The position numbers and the translations under genes were made by a program. The notes below the pieces were generated by a model. That model ran no database searches and was not told where the DNA came from. It saw only the letters and a list, made by a program, of their open reading frames with translations. From Blastocatellia bacterium (GTDB lineage Bacteria; Acidobacteriota; Blastocatellia; Pyrinomonadales; Pyrinomonadaceae), in the NCBI GenBank assembly GCA_003168335.1, contig PMSM01000007.1, positions 176,910 through 240,909 on the forward strand: a stretch of DNA of 64,000 nt, in the 5' to 3' direction. Shown in pieces: positions 25,208 to 34,975 of this stretch (position 1 is its first letter; each line of letters opens with the position of its first letter).

Positions 25208-25975
25208 ATGAACGAAATGCCACGATATAAAGTTGTACGGATGCTCGTTCTCTTGCTGGTATCACTTGCGGTGTCGGCATCTCATGTAAGTAGCCAAAGC
25301 CCCGTGGTAGGAACAATCTCGGGAAAGGTCATCAACGTCAAGGGGGAACCGATATCCGACGCTCGGGTATCGGCGCAGAGGGTGGGAGTAATAGCCATGC
25401 AGTGGCCGAGCACCGAGACGAATGGCGACGGCGAGTTCACTCTCAATGACTTGGCACCAGGGACCTATAGATTGCACGCTGGAAAAGAGGATGAGGGGTA
25501 CGCGCCGACGTATTCGATTTTTCGCTCAGATGACATTGCATTCGCACCCCACGTTTCCGTTACGGAAAATCAAGCGGTGCTGAATATCATCATCCAACTG
25601 GGGAGCAAAGGCGGGTGGCTAACGGGTCGTGTGGTAAGCGCCTTGACCAACCAGGCAATTACCGACGCCCAAATCACAGTTCGTCGCGTGGATGACCCAA
25701 CGAAATTCTTCAGCACTGGTCTAAATAATAAAACCAAGCGGGGAGGTTCTTTTAAGATTCTGGTGCCAACCGCCCCCTTTACGGTTGAGGTAACTGCGCT
25801 TGGCTATCACTCTTGGAGATATATGGAGATCGGATCTGCGAGAGGCCCGGACTCTATAACGATGGCGCCAGAAGAAACCAGGCGATTGACAATACGCATG
25901 CGGCCGAAAGAATGGCTTGTGACGCCCGACAAAGACGTGTCTCCTCACTCATACCGAAACGGCCAAGAAAACTGA
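25208..25975 (+). CDS. Secreted carboxypeptidase-regulatory-like domain protein
   Basis: This 255-residue protein has a signal peptide (MLVLLLVSLAVSASHVSS). The first domain (about 33-125) has the typical pattern GTISGKVINVKGEPISDARV... DGEFTLNDLAPGTYRLHA, and a second, weaker copy (about 135-230: GWLTGRVVSALTNQAITDAQ) follows. These beta-sandwich domains are abundant in Acidobacteriota outer-surface proteins. The start ATG lies about 9 bases after GAAAGG. No enzyme domain is present. Confidence 0.75.
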   Translation: MNEMPRYKVVRMLVLLLVSLAVSASHVSSQSPVVGTISGKVINVKGEPISDARVSAQRVGVIAMQWPSTETNGDGEFTLNDLAPGTYRLHAGKEDEGYAPTYSIFRSDDIAFAPHVSVTENQAVLNIIIQLGSKGGWLTGRVVSALTNQAITDAQITVRRVDDPTKFFSTGLNNKTKRGGSFKILVPTAPFTVEVTALGYHSWRYMEIGSARGPDSITMAPEETRRLTIRMRPKEWLVTPDKDVSPHSYRNGQEN

Positions 25976-26515
25976 TGGTGTAACCATCCAAAGCACGGCG
26001 GGGAGGATGCGGCAACATCGGTGTATACCGTGGCGTTTGGCTGGGAGGATACTCCAAAATAGGGTAGTGCTAATCTGTGGCGCTGACTCACCGCTCTGGC
26101 ACGGCGCTTGTCCGTCTTGTCATTGTCTCACTAGGAACGTCCGCCTACACGAGCTGCTAACTTGTCGAGCTCACAGTTTCTGGGTTTGACCACGGGAATC
26201 ACCAACTTAACACCAACCTGTTTCGTCGCAGATTGATGAAAATGAACTGCACATCGCAGGCGAATTCCACTTCGTGAATCGCTGATTCCAAGTCGGCCTA
26301 TCCTTTCGGATAGTGTTGCTATCACTTCCGATAGCAAACGAGCCTTTGTTGAGACTATCAGCAGGCTCGCTTTTCACCGAGGCCGGCGCTGTAATCTCTC
26401 AGCTGGATTGGCTTAGCGAAACTTCAACTTATTCACCGCTTAGCTGGCACGCTAATCGCAAGTGCCGTAGCACCTCGCAAAAACTCAATTGTCTTACAGA
26501 AAGGATCTCACGACT
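25976..26515. other. 540-bp intergenic stretch with tandem hairpins
   Basis: No gene is supported. Two adjacent stem-loops (26298-26337) are the only clear structure. The region precedes the VWD-protein gene and probably carries its promoter and leader. Confidence 0.4.
26298..26337. repeat. Two tandem hairpins sharing the core CTATC/GATAG
   Basis: CTATCC-TTTC-GGATAG (26298-26313) is followed by TTGCTATC-ACTTCC-GATAGCAA (26316-26337), with 6- and 8-bp perfect stems. The shared core suggests duplicated operator or RNA elements. Confidence 0.4.
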
Positions 26516-28402
26516 ATGACAACCCAAAAACATTTTCCACTTACTCGTCCCACACCAAGCAATAGCCGATTGAACACTTGCGCTGTGGTGGTGACTTTGC
26601 TGCTTAGTGTCTTGATGATAGGTTCAACTAAAGCCACGGCTCAAACTCAGCCCAAAGCGAAAGCGTCACAGCGTACCAGTTCGCGTACCGCGGTACAGCC
26701 AACAGTGCAGCAGCGGGAGACGTGGCGCAAAGCAATGGTGAAAACGGAGCGACCAAGCAAGGGCTGTTTCACTGCGACATATCCGGAAAGAACTTGGCGG
26801 GTAGTCCCCTGCGGAAAGGCACCCCAAAAACCGTATCCTCCGCGAACCGGCATTCGGCCGCAAACGGTGGGCAACGGCACCGACTTCTCGGGGCAAGTTA
26901 CTGCTAACCCTTCTGCCGGAGAGGGATCCTTTGACAGCGTCACCGGCGTAACCAGCGAAAGCGACGGCACTGCCAACTCGTTCTCCCTGCAGCTCAACAC
27001 TAACTTCTTCTCGACCGTGGCGTGCGCGGGCGCTTCGAATCCAGCAGCGTGCCTGGGTTGGGAACAATATATCTACGAGAACCCCGGCGGCGGGGGAAGC
27101 GGCTTCGCGTTCATTCAGTACTGGATGATCAATTTCAACAACCCATGCCCGGCCGGTTGGAACACATTTGGCGGCGACTGTTACACCAACAGCGCGAATG
27201 CCAGTGCGGTTCCAGCCCAAACGATTGCCGCATTGGCTACTATGAAAGTCGACGGAGACACGACTGATTCTGTCAGCTTCAGCGTCGGTGGCAATCTCTT
27301 TACGGCCGCCGGCGATAATCACTTCACCGATCTGGCCAATGGATGGAGAGTTTCCGAATTCAACATAGTTGGCAACGGTGGCGGATCTCAAGCGAACTTC
27401 AACACGGGATCGACGATCGTCGTAAGGACTGCGGTAAACAGCGGCATGCCAGGTACACCTCCGACGTGCGTGCAGCAAGGCTTCACGGGAGAAACGAATA
27501 ACCTCACTCTGGTGACCGCACCCACCATGGCGCCCGACGTGAACTGGCCGTCGATAATATTCACTCAGAGTAACAACGGACCGATAACGCCGGCCTCATG
27601 CGCTACGGCAGACAGCATCGGCGACACCCATATGACCACCTTCCGCGGTTTACTGTACGACTTCCAAGCCTCTGGTGATTTCGTGCTGGTTAAAGCGGCG
27701 GATTTCCAGGTCCAGGCGCGGCAAGCGTCGGGAGCACCCACGTGGCCCAATGCGGCGCTAAACAAAGCGGTTGCTACCCAGATGGGCACTACGCGCGTAG
27801 CACTCTACATCGAGCCCACACGTCTAATGATCGATGGGCAACCCAAAAACCTTGCGGACGGCAGCTCCATTGTCCAGCCTGATGGCGTGCAAATCACAAG
27901 GCAGGGCAATACCTACACTATCAGCAGTCAAAGCGGTGATAGCGTGCGAGCCGAGCTAAACAGCTCGTGGATTAATCTCAAGGTTGGCTTGGGGCATACG
28001 CCGCAGCCATTCGCGCGGGGTCTTCTTGGTAATCCTGGCGGCGACGCTCAAGCACTATTGTTGCCTAACGGAAACGCGCTCAGGATGCCGGTATCGTTCA
28101 ATGATCTGTATCACCCATATGCAGACGGTTGGCGCGTACAACCGAATGAGTCCTTGTTTGGGGAGAGGACAACTATTCGGGCCGGCATTCCCGAGAAACC
28201 ATTCTTTGCCAACCATTTGAATCCACAGGATCGCTCCCGCGCGCTTGCTATCTGCAAGGCCGCGAAAATAAAGAATCAAGCTCTACTTGACGCCTGTGTG
28301 CTCGATACTGCGGTATTTAAGGATGAGGAAGCCGCTCGGATTTTCATACGCACCGCTCCGCCACGGTTTGTGATTAAACCTGCTCTGCAGCTCGATCGTT
28401 AG
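26516..28402 (+). CDS. Large secreted protein with C-terminal VWD domain
   Basis: ATG 26516 (628 residues) is preferred to the upstream TTG because AAAGGA lies at 26499-26504. A signal peptide (VVVTLLLSVLMIGSTKATA) is followed by a beta-rich central region with Cys pairs (ACLGWEQYIYENP, YWMINFNNPCPAGWNTFGGDC), typical of secreted jelly-roll proteins. The C-terminal domain begins GDTHMTTFRGLLYDFQASGD, the signature of von Willebrand factor type D, and ends near GNPGGDAQALLLPNG. It is probably an adhesion or matrix protein. A bidirectional hairpin (28452-28482) separates it from hsdM. Confidence 0.75.
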   Translation: MTTQKHFPLTRPTPSNSRLNTCAVVVTLLLSVLMIGSTKATAQTQPKAKASQRTSSRTAVQPTVQQRETWRKAMVKTERPSKGCFTATYPERTWRVVPCGKAPQKPYPPRTGIRPQTVGNGTDFSGQVTANPSAGEGSFDSVTGVTSESDGTANSFSLQLNTNFFSTVACAGASNPAACLGWEQYIYENPGGGGSGFAFIQYWMINFNNPCPAGWNTFGGDCYTNSANASAVPAQTIAALATMKVDGDTTDSVSFSVGGNLFTAAGDNHFTDLANGWRVSEFNIVGNGGGSQANFNTGSTIVVRTAVNSGMPGTPPTCVQQGFTGETNNLTLVTAPTMAPDVNWPSIIFTQSNNGPITPASCATADSIGDTHMTTFRGLLYDFQASGDFVLVKAADFQVQARQASGAPTWPNAALNKAVATQMGTTRVALYIEPTRLMIDGQPKNLADGSSIVQPDGVQITRQGNTYTISSQSGDSVRAELNSSWINLKVGLGHTPQPFARGLLGNPGGDAQALLLPNGNALRMPVSFNDLYHPYADGWRVQPNESLFGERTTIRAGIPEKPFFANHLNPQDRSRALAICKAAKIKNQALLDACVLDTAVFKDEEAARIFIRTAPPRFVIKPALQLDR

Positions 28403-28451
28403 CCGCCGTTACCGAGACAGGAGATTTTCAGCGCGGCAAGAAAACTTGATT

Positions 28452-28482
28452 GGTTGCAGGGCACAATCCGTGTCCTGCAACC
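28452..28482. terminator. Bidirectional hairpin between convergent genes
   Basis: GGTTGCAGG (28452-28460) pairs with CCTGCAACC (28474-28482), extended by a G-U and CAC/GTG. The roughly 13-bp stem lies between the convergent VWD gene and hsdM. T-runs are weak on both sides. Confidence 0.55.
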
Positions 28483-28603
28483 TAATCTACGCGTAACCTG
28501 AATATGTTCCTTTAGACTGGTATCGAAAATGAAGGAGGGTCAATCTTCTTCGGGATCAGACATTCTCACGACGCGTGTCGAGCCAAATGCCGTCGTATTA
28601 TCA

Positions 28604-30106
28604 CTATGAAACATCTGCTAGATCTGATGCAATTTCTGAAATTTGATTGAGGGCAGCTTGAAGTTCGTCGACGATTTCGGAAGCGAGCTCGCTTGGACCA
28701 ACAGTCAAGTCCAACATGTCTTGAGCTTCGTCCTTTAGCCAAAAAATGTCGAGATTACATTTGTCTCTGCGCCTTAACTCTTCATAGCCATAGGCACGCC
28801 ACCGCCCATTCGCCATCTTCGCCGACCACGTGGCTCTACGCAGGCTTCGATTTTCAGCTTTGTAACAGGCTACAAATTCATCCAGATCGGGCCGTTCGAG
28901 GCGTTTTGTATGCAAGGTGAAGTGCATATTGGTTCGAAGATCGTAAATCCAGAGTTTCCGCGGGCCTTTCTGCGAAGGTAACTTGCGATCAAAAAAGATG
29001 ACGTTCGTTTTGATTCCCTGCGCGTAAAAGATGCCAGGAGGCAACCGAAGAAGTGTGTGCAGATCGTAGTTGTCAAGGAAGTGTCGGCGAATTATTTCGC
29101 CAGCACCTCCCTCGAACAAGACGTTGTCGGGTATAACTACGGCCGCGCGGCCATCAGCCTTTAAGACGGTGTTTATATGCTGAAGAAAATTAAGTTGTTT
29201 ATTAGAGGTTGAGACAAGGAAGTCGGGACGGACAATGTTCAAAGACTGCCTTTCGCGATCACCGTTCTCAGTTACCGACGTCATGCTGGACTTCTTACCG
29301 AAGGGTGGATTGGTTAAGACGACTTCAAATCGCTCGCCAGGATCAGTTTTCAAACTATCATTAGTAACGATCGGTGGTTGAGCCTGTTCAATCCCTTTTG
29401 GACCGATGTTGTGAAGAAACATGTTCATCGCGCCCAGTCTTGTGACTGCGCTTACTAGCTCGACGCCTCTAAAAGCCTCCAACCTCAGGTGCTCCAACTG
29501 TCGCTCGCTCAAATTCCTGTTATGTTCAACAACGTAGTCATATGCAGCCAGTAAGAACCCGCACGTTCCGCAAGCTGGATCATAGATCCGTTCCCCGATC
29601 CTTGGTCGGATGCAATCCACAATTGCTCTTATCACAGGGCGCGGCGTGAAATATTGGCCCGCACCACTCTTAGTGTCTTGTGCGTTCTTCTCCAACAGCC
29701 CTTCATATGCGTCGCCTTTAACATCGATATCCAGAGCGCTCCAATTTCTTTTGTCAATTAGATCAACTACCAATAATTGCAGCTTTTCCGGATCACGGAT
29801 CTTGTTCTCGGCTTTGTAGAAGATGATCCCCAGCATTCCGTTTCCGACTGCTAGCTTCTTAAGAATTTCTCCGTACCGCTTGTGTAGTTCGCGGGGATCC
29901 TTTTTGGATACGAGACTGTGCCAATCATAACCACCCGGCAAAATAGGAAAAGTTTTCGGAGACGCGGTGGCTAATTCGTGAGCCATTTTCAGAAAGAGCA
30001 GATAAGTTAGTTGCTCAACATAGTCCGGATAAGAGAGGCCGTCATCCCGTAGAATATTGCAGTAGCTCCAGAGCTTTTGGACGATTTGTTGGGCTTGTTT
30101 GCGCAT
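28604..30106 (-). CDS. hsdM: Type I restriction-modification methyltransferase subunit HsdM
   Basis: The start is placed at ATG 30106 (500 residues), preceded by CCAGGAG; the open frame extends to 30160 into ptuB. Motif I is DPACGTCGF (about residue 174) and motif IV NPPF (about 269), with the HsdM signature QYFTPRPVIRAIVD just before motif I. An N-terminal helical domain (about 1-130) is present. HsdM transfers methyl to adenine N6 when directed by HsdS. Here it is the last gene of hsdS-ptuA-ptuB-hsdM; the helicase-nuclease hsdR is not found in the window, so a complete restriction enzyme is not encoded locally. Confidence 0.92.
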   Translation of the reverse strand: MRKQAQQIVQKLWSYCNILRDDGLSYPDYVEQLTYLLFLKMAHELATASPKTFPILPGGYDWHSLVSKKDPRELHKRYGEILKKLAVGNGMLGIIFYKAENKIRDPEKLQLLVVDLIDKRNWSALDIDVKGDAYEGLLEKNAQDTKSGAGQYFTPRPVIRAIVDCIRPRIGERIYDPACGTCGFLLAAYDYVVEHNRNLSERQLEHLRLEAFRGVELVSAVTRLGAMNMFLHNIGPKGIEQAQPPIVTNDSLKTDPGERFEVVLTNPPFGKKSSMTSVTENGDRERQSLNIVRPDFLVSTSNKQLNFLQHINTVLKADGRAAVVIPDNVLFEGGAGEIIRRHFLDNYDLHTLLRLPPGIFYAQGIKTNVIFFDRKLPSQKGPRKLWIYDLRTNMHFTLHTKRLERPDLDEFVACYKAENRSLRRATWSAKMANGRWRAYGYEELRRRDKCNLDIFWLKDEAQDMLDLTVGPSELASEIVDELQAALNQISEIASDLADVS

Positions 30107-30129
30107 TCGGCAACTCCTGGACATCAGAC

Positions 30130-30960
30130 CTACTTCGAGGCAAGGATATCTCTTATCCACGGACGCTTCTTATAAGACTTTAATGCGGCCCGAGCCGCCA
30201 TTGAGTAACTGCTCTTTTGATCGATCATCTCATGAAGTTCTTTGACCACACGTGTAAAACCGGTTTTTGCTGATGTGCTACCACCTGAGTGCTCAGAGTA
30301 ATAGACATCGCCGTCTTGGACCCTTTCTGTAACTTGATGAAACAAGGCGCGCCGAAGATCTTGCAAATCACTTTGATTCAAATTGTAGAGTTCAATCGAA
30401 ATTTTGGCGCGCCGATAATTACGGAGACGCTTGTTGCTCTCTCGCGGACGAGCCATACCGTCTGCATAAAAGGTCAGAAGCTTAACGTCATTCCTGACGA
30501 CCGGATCCAGTAGCAAAGGCCTTTCGCTAGAGAGCGATCCCGGAACGGTTTGTCGGCCCCGTTCGTCAAACAAAGGGAAGCGGGTCGCTTTGCCTCCCGT
30601 TGCGCCGCTTACAGCGTCGATTCTATATTCATTGCAATACTGACAACTGTATCGGAAGTTTCTCCAGTCAAACGCTAACCACCAATACCCTTTATGACTT
30701 GGGCTCTCGAAGACGGCACTCTTAGGCCGAAAATGATCCACTGCTTTGTCTGCTCGTATTTCTTTTGATTCACAGTACCAGCATTTGCTAAAAGAAACTT
30801 GTTTCAACTTAGGCTTCATTGCCGTCCAAACAGCAGAGCGGGTTCTGATTGCTTGCGGACGTCTAGCTCTTGGAAGGCTCTTTACAACATCTGACGCCTT
30901 CAGTGCGCGCTTCGGCCAGCCAGTCGGGAATTGTACAGTTGAGAGGTCGATGTATCTCAA
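30130..30960 (-). CDS. ptuB: PtuB-like HNH endonuclease (Septu-type)
   Basis: This 276-residue protein has an HNH core: CWYCES (C60, C63), then AVDHFRPKS with D75/H76, WLAFDWRNFRYSCQYCN with N101, C106, C109 and N110. This CxxC-DHF-W.N..CxxCN order matches the HNH proteins of Septu and retron Ec78-like systems (TIGR02646-like). The gene starts 1 bp after the ptuA stop. In Septu, PtuA (ATPase) and PtuB assemble and degrade DNA upon phage infection. Its position inside a type I methyltransferase operon is unusual. Confidence 0.8.
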   Translation of the reverse strand: MRYIDLSTVQFPTGWPKRALKASDVVKSLPRARRPQAIRTRSAVWTAMKPKLKQVSFSKCWYCESKEIRADKAVDHFRPKSAVFESPSHKGYWWLAFDWRNFRYSCQYCNEYRIDAVSGATGGKATRFPLFDERGRQTVPGSLSSERPLLLDPVVRNDVKLLTFYADGMARPRESNKRLRNYRRAKISIELYNLNQSDLQDLRRALFHQVTERVQDGDVYYSEHSGGSTSAKTGFTRVVKELHEMIDQKSSYSMAARAALKSYKKRPWIRDILASK

Positions 30961-30961
30961 G

Positions 30962-32530
30962 CTATTTTCGTTTAGGTTTCAACTCTTTCAAGATTTTCTG
31001 AGCAAGCTTACTTTGGTCTTCTTGTTGTCGAGGGGTTAAGTAAACTTCCTCTGTGTTTAGCCCACTATACTTGTTCATGGCTAATACAAACTCCCTGTAA
31101 AGTGGGTCCCTCATTGTAATGCTGAAGTCGAGTCCTTGAAGTTCATCATTCAATTCAGCTAGGCGATCCTTTTGTGCCTTGTTCAGCTTCGATTTTTCCG
31201 CTAGGCTTCGTCGCTCTTCTAGCAGTTTCTGGGTTTCCTCGTCCAAAGCAGCCCGCAGGCCGAACATATTGCTGGTGAGAATCGCCGAGACTCCCATTCC
31301 TCGCGGATCTTCCTTGGGCACTCCGGTGTAAATGCGATCCGAATCCTCGTCGCGTAGCATAATCTGAACCTGCGAACGCTTTAACCCAGCGATGAGCAAA
31401 GGATCATGCGTGCTGATTATCAGATGACTCGACTTCTGGTTACCCACTAGCTGCCTCACAAACTTCAAATACTGAAGGCTCCATGAGGGGTTGAGATGCG
31501 TGTCAGGTTCGTCCAGGAGAAAAAGTGACTCCTCTTGATTTGTAAAGCGCATCAAACCCAAGACCATCAATAATTGTTGTTCGCCCTCGCTCATTTCCCG
31601 AAACGTCAAGGAGCCGTCTAGGTTGCGTACCCTGAGAAGTGGCCGCACATCTTTGATTAGATCCGAAAGATAAGTGCTCTCGAGGGCCTTAAAAAAATCT
31701 GATTGATCCTGATAAACCGAGGAGAGTTTTTGGAGCGTGTCGGCATCCTTGAGATACAGATATAGATGTTCCTTCTTTGTCGTTCGGCGGAAATCAAGTT
31801 TGACTGTGTGCGACTTTCTTAGAGGTGCAAGTGATAGCGTGTAGAGTTTGTCCAGAAAGCTCTGTACAGTGCCTCCGGCATTCCAAAATCGGGGATCGCC
31901 TTTCAAACTCTTCCAAGGCGGTTGCTTCATGACGAAGAGGACCGATTCCAGGCCCTCGATTCCCAGATGCCGTTTCAAGAAGTTTAGTTCAACTCCGGTA
32001 TCCTTCGTGAAGAACGATAGAATAACAAAGTTGCTGTGGATTGGTTCTGAATAAAACAGAGTCCTTAAGGGCTTTTCAATATTGTGTATCAACGCGGTGT
32101 AGTACAGTTCTTGGTGCTTGTAGAAATGCTCTTTCATTCGATCGCTAAAACCGGAGTAGTACCCAAAAACCATTCTTGGCAGAAAGCGTGCTGGTAAACT
32201 CTTGTTGCTCTCCACAAACCGGGCGTAGGTAATTACACTATCATCCACTTCAATTAGGATCGCATCTTTTTCGCGAGCCGGATCCGCGTTGATGCTAACC
32301 TTACGCTTAACTTTGCCCTGGTAAATGTAATAAGTTAGCTCGTACTTGAATGAGGGGACCGGTTCGCCCAAATCCAGATCACGAAAGATTATGGTAAGAC
32401 CCTCAAGTAGGTTTGATTTGCCGGTTCCGTTTCGGCCAACCAAAACGGAGGTTGGGGAATTCTCGTCAAAGTTGATCGAGAACCCTTTAAGGTTCTTAAA
32501 GCCATCAATAGAGAGTTTATCAATTCTCAT
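30962..32530 (-). CDS. ptuA: PtuA-like AAA/ABC-type ATPase (Septu-type)
   Basis: This 522-residue protein has Walker A GRNGTGKS (32-39), an ABC-like signature SEGEQQLL (314-321), Walker B LFLLDEPDTHLNPSW (about 336-350) and a switch STHDP (373-377), the OLD/RecF-like arrangement of PtuA. An insertion of about 230 residues separates Walker A and the signature. A C-terminal charged coiled region (about 430-522) follows. ATG 32530 overlaps the hsdS stop. Together with the downstream HNH gene it forms a Septu-like pair. An OLD-family identity without TOPRIM is the alternative name for the same fold. Confidence 0.8.
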   Translation of the reverse strand: MRIDKLSIDGFKNLKGFSINFDENSPTSVLVGRNGTGKSNLLEGLTIIFRDLDLGEPVPSFKYELTYYIYQGKVKRKVSINADPAREKDAILIEVDDSVITYARFVESNKSLPARFLPRMVFGYYSGFSDRMKEHFYKHQELYYTALIHNIEKPLRTLFYSEPIHSNFVILSFFTKDTGVELNFLKRHLGIEGLESVLFVMKQPPWKSLKGDPRFWNAGGTVQSFLDKLYTLSLAPLRKSHTVKLDFRRTTKKEHLYLYLKDADTLQKLSSVYQDQSDFFKALESTYLSDLIKDVRPLLRVRNLDGSLTFREMSEGEQQLLMVLGLMRFTNQEESLFLLDEPDTHLNPSWSLQYLKFVRQLVGNQKSSHLIISTHDPLLIAGLKRSQVQIMLRDEDSDRIYTGVPKEDPRGMGVSAILTSNMFGLRAALDEETQKLLEERRSLAEKSKLNKAQKDRLAELNDELQGLDFSITMRDPLYREFVLAMNKYSGLNTEEVYLTPRQQEDQSKLAQKILKELKPKRK

Positions 32531-34305
32531 TAGGTATTCATCTGGAGGTACACGTCAGAACGATTTGGCCTAGTCTCTTTGATGTGCTTTTCTTTGATCT
32601 CCTGAGCCAATTCCTTGTAGAAGCTATCGATTGCTTCCGTCATATCATCCCGGTCAAAACCCGCTTCCGCAAACAATTCTTCCGGTCGCAGACGACGGTT
32701 CGCATTGGAGAGCGCTTCTCTTAAAGGGCTCCTCGTGGTTGGCTTGATACGTTTTGCTTTGGTTGATTTTCTCCTAATCACGCTTCGCCTCCTAGCTCTA
32801 AGCTTGGCTTTCGCTTCTTGCTCTCGCGTCGATTTCTCATCGCGAATCAACTGTAAAAGTAACTTCGCAGGTTCGTCGCTAGCGTCATGTGTAACAAGAC
32901 TGCCATTAAAGGCGTCGTGCAATATCCGTTGCCGCAACATGGTAGTTCGCTTGAGATTTCTTCCAACCACCGTTCTCACACCTTCGATGATCGACAATCT
33001 TCTCTCGATTTCCAGGATTATCCGTCGCTGCTCCTCTAGCGGCGGAAACGGAATTGGCACGGACTCAATAGTGGGGGCGTTCAAATTCAACCTTCCTACG
33101 CCGGAACTCCCCCCTACGAGAAACCCCTGACCGATTGCGGATCTAAGATAATAGAAGACGTACCAAGCGGTCGTGGCGGGCACAGCAAGACGGTAATGGA
33201 TTAAGTACGCGCCTGGAATCGCCTCAATGTCATCGTCGAAGATTGCAACGGTTCCGATACTTCCTGTCCGCGTGATCAATAGATCGCCTTGCTCAATCTT
33301 GTACCTTGAAAACTCTTCCTGAGAGAGCGGCAGTTTTGGTGCTGTCTTAACATTTACTTTTCCTGAAGTATTTATGTCTGAGGTTCTCAAAACATGATAA
33401 CCGGTAGAAGAATAGTCTTCACTAGAAAAACGCGGTCCATACAATGAAAAGATCTTGAGTTGATCGAGATTTGTCCACGTCCATCCTCTTGGCAGGCGTG
33501 GAGAACGGGTGGCCTTGGGGGCCTTGGGACGTCTATATTTTGCTTTCCATTTATTATTCGTAAGTATCTTTCCATTCGCTTCCATTTGTGCGCGTTGGTA
33601 CTGCTCCCAGCGTCCGCGACGATCATGAAGGATCGCACCTAAAAACAGATCTGCGGATTGGTAGGATCGGTTTTGCTTTTTGGCTAGATCTATTTCCAGA
33701 GGCACTAAATTGCCCTCAAACGCTACCCTGAGCACAGCGTCCTGACTATGGTTGAGTTTTGCATTGACTCGCTGAAGCCCGTCGATTGAAGAGTCCAAGC
33801 GCGAAAACTGTTTTTCGATCTCCGAAATAATCCGCCTCTGTTCTGAGAGGGGGGCTACCGGTATTAGGTAAGAGTCAATGTCTTTTGGTCTGATAGCCGG
33901 ATAGAGTGCGCCCTGCACTAGACGCGACATCGATTCCACGAATTGCCTAGTCTGGACAAGGTAAAATAGCCAACCCGACGCGATCCGTCTTGTACGGAGA
34001 ACATAAAAGCCCGTCGAGCCAACTGCTCCAGCCATGTTCTGTGGCACTCGAGCGACGGCGTTCAAATAAGGCCGTGTCATGGATACGAGCACATCATCTG
34101 GCTGAAGAAGTTGGCGCGCTCGGCTTGGTGCATTTGGCCCAGACAGCGTCTTCGCGTCTTTGATCCTCTTACTGTCGGTATCGATGCTACGAATATCTAT
34201 GTATAGAAATTTGGCCTCTGAGCCAAGTTCCAGAAGCTCGATAGTTTTTTCAGTTGTTTCGCCGATTGTTGACCAAGCCCAACCTGGCGGAAGATCATGT
34301 GGCAT
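32530..34305 (-). CDS. hsdS: Type I restriction-modification specificity subunit HsdS
   Basis: This 591-residue protein has two target-recognition domains (about 1-170 and 270-430), each followed by a conserved helix: PLSEQRRIISEIEKQFSRLD and PLEEQRRIILEIERRLSIIE. This is the classical HsdS architecture; each TRD reads half of a bipartite site. A C-terminal extension (about 480-591) is Arg/Lys-rich and ends with an acidic helix (RPEELFAEAGFDRDDMTEAI), longer than in standard HsdS and perhaps an interaction tail. It is the first gene of the operon. Confidence 0.9.
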   Translation of the reverse strand: MPHDLPPGWAWSTIGETTEKTIELLELGSEAKFLYIDIRSIDTDSKRIKDAKTLSGPNAPSRARQLLQPDDVLVSMTRPYLNAVARVPQNMAGAVGSTGFYVLRTRRIASGWLFYLVQTRQFVESMSRLVQGALYPAIRPKDIDSYLIPVAPLSEQRRIISEIEKQFSRLDSSIDGLQRVNAKLNHSQDAVLRVAFEGNLVPLEIDLAKKQNRSYQSADLFLGAILHDRRGRWEQYQRAQMEANGKILTNNKWKAKYRRPKAPKATRSPRLPRGWTWTNLDQLKIFSLYGPRFSSEDYSSTGYHVLRTSDINTSGKVNVKTAPKLPLSQEEFSRYKIEQGDLLITRTGSIGTVAIFDDDIEAIPGAYLIHYRLAVPATTAWYVFYYLRSAIGQGFLVGGSSGVGRLNLNAPTIESVPIPFPPLEEQRRIILEIERRLSIIEGVRTVVGRNLKRTTMLRQRILHDAFNGSLVTHDASDEPAKLLLQLIRDEKSTREQEAKAKLRARRRSVIRRKSTKAKRIKPTTRSPLREALSNANRRLRPEELFAEAGFDRDDMTEAIDSFYKELAQEIKEKHIKETRPNRSDVYLQMNT

Positions 34306-34975
34306 TATTGTCTTGGTCCCGAATGAATTTGCAAGGCAACTAAGTGCATCGCTTCGCCCTTACTCAACGGGCTTCTCCGCTACAGGGTCGGCGGTCACTA
34401 CCAGCCCCTGCGTAAGGTAGTAAATGCCCAGACTATTAGAAAGGATAGGAGCGCCAAAATAGCAGAATCTGAACCAACATTCCAGCCCCACCTTGATTTG
34501 TGTCGTTAGCACATGAAGTGTCCGCTTTGAGCGGTTTCAAGCTAAGGTGCTCCTTCTTTCTTAATTCCTGGTGATTTACGACCCGCTTAATATTTTGGTC
34601 AGGTGAACAGGTCGATGGCGTGAGTGCGGATTTTGGACAAGTTAACGAGCCGTTGCATCCGGCAAGTGCGGTTGAAGATGTAGAGGACTCAAACCATGAT
34701 CACAAACTGGATAAAGCTCTCTTGCTGCTTCAGCCGGCTGTTCTCCTCTTCCAACTGTCTTAAACGTCGCAGCTCATCCGGACCCAGACCGCCGTACTTC
34801 TTCTTCCAGTTGTAGAACGTAGCTTCGCTGATTCCTGATTAAGAACAATAAAGTTTTTACTCAAGAATCGGAATCAGTCAACAAAATGATTTGGCATCCT
34901 TAGTTCATGGGGTGCTGGTAGCGTTTCTATTTGGCCGCCCATAAAGGCCGATACGCAGACAATCGTGACTAACCA
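34306..34975. other. 670-bp gap with an IS3-type relic
   Basis: Apart from the orfA fragment (34698-34838) no gene is supported. The left part must hold the promoter of the hsdS operon. Nothing else is recognised. Confidence 0.45.
34698..34838 (-). pseudogene. IS3-family OrfA fragment
   Basis: The minus strand reads GISEATFYNWKKKYGGLGPD then ELRRLRQLEEENSRLKQ, the second HTH helix and leucine zipper of IS3-type OrfA proteins. Both ends are missing and no OrfB is present. The motif is unmistakable but only about 47 codons remain. Confidence 0.75.

Noticed and set aside
26666..27478. 270-codon frame opposite the VWD protein
   Set aside because: Shadow of the coding strand; composition not protein-like.
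28604..34975. A hidden hsdR gene near the type I locus
   Set aside because: No helicase-like or long unassigned frame on either strand in the cargo.
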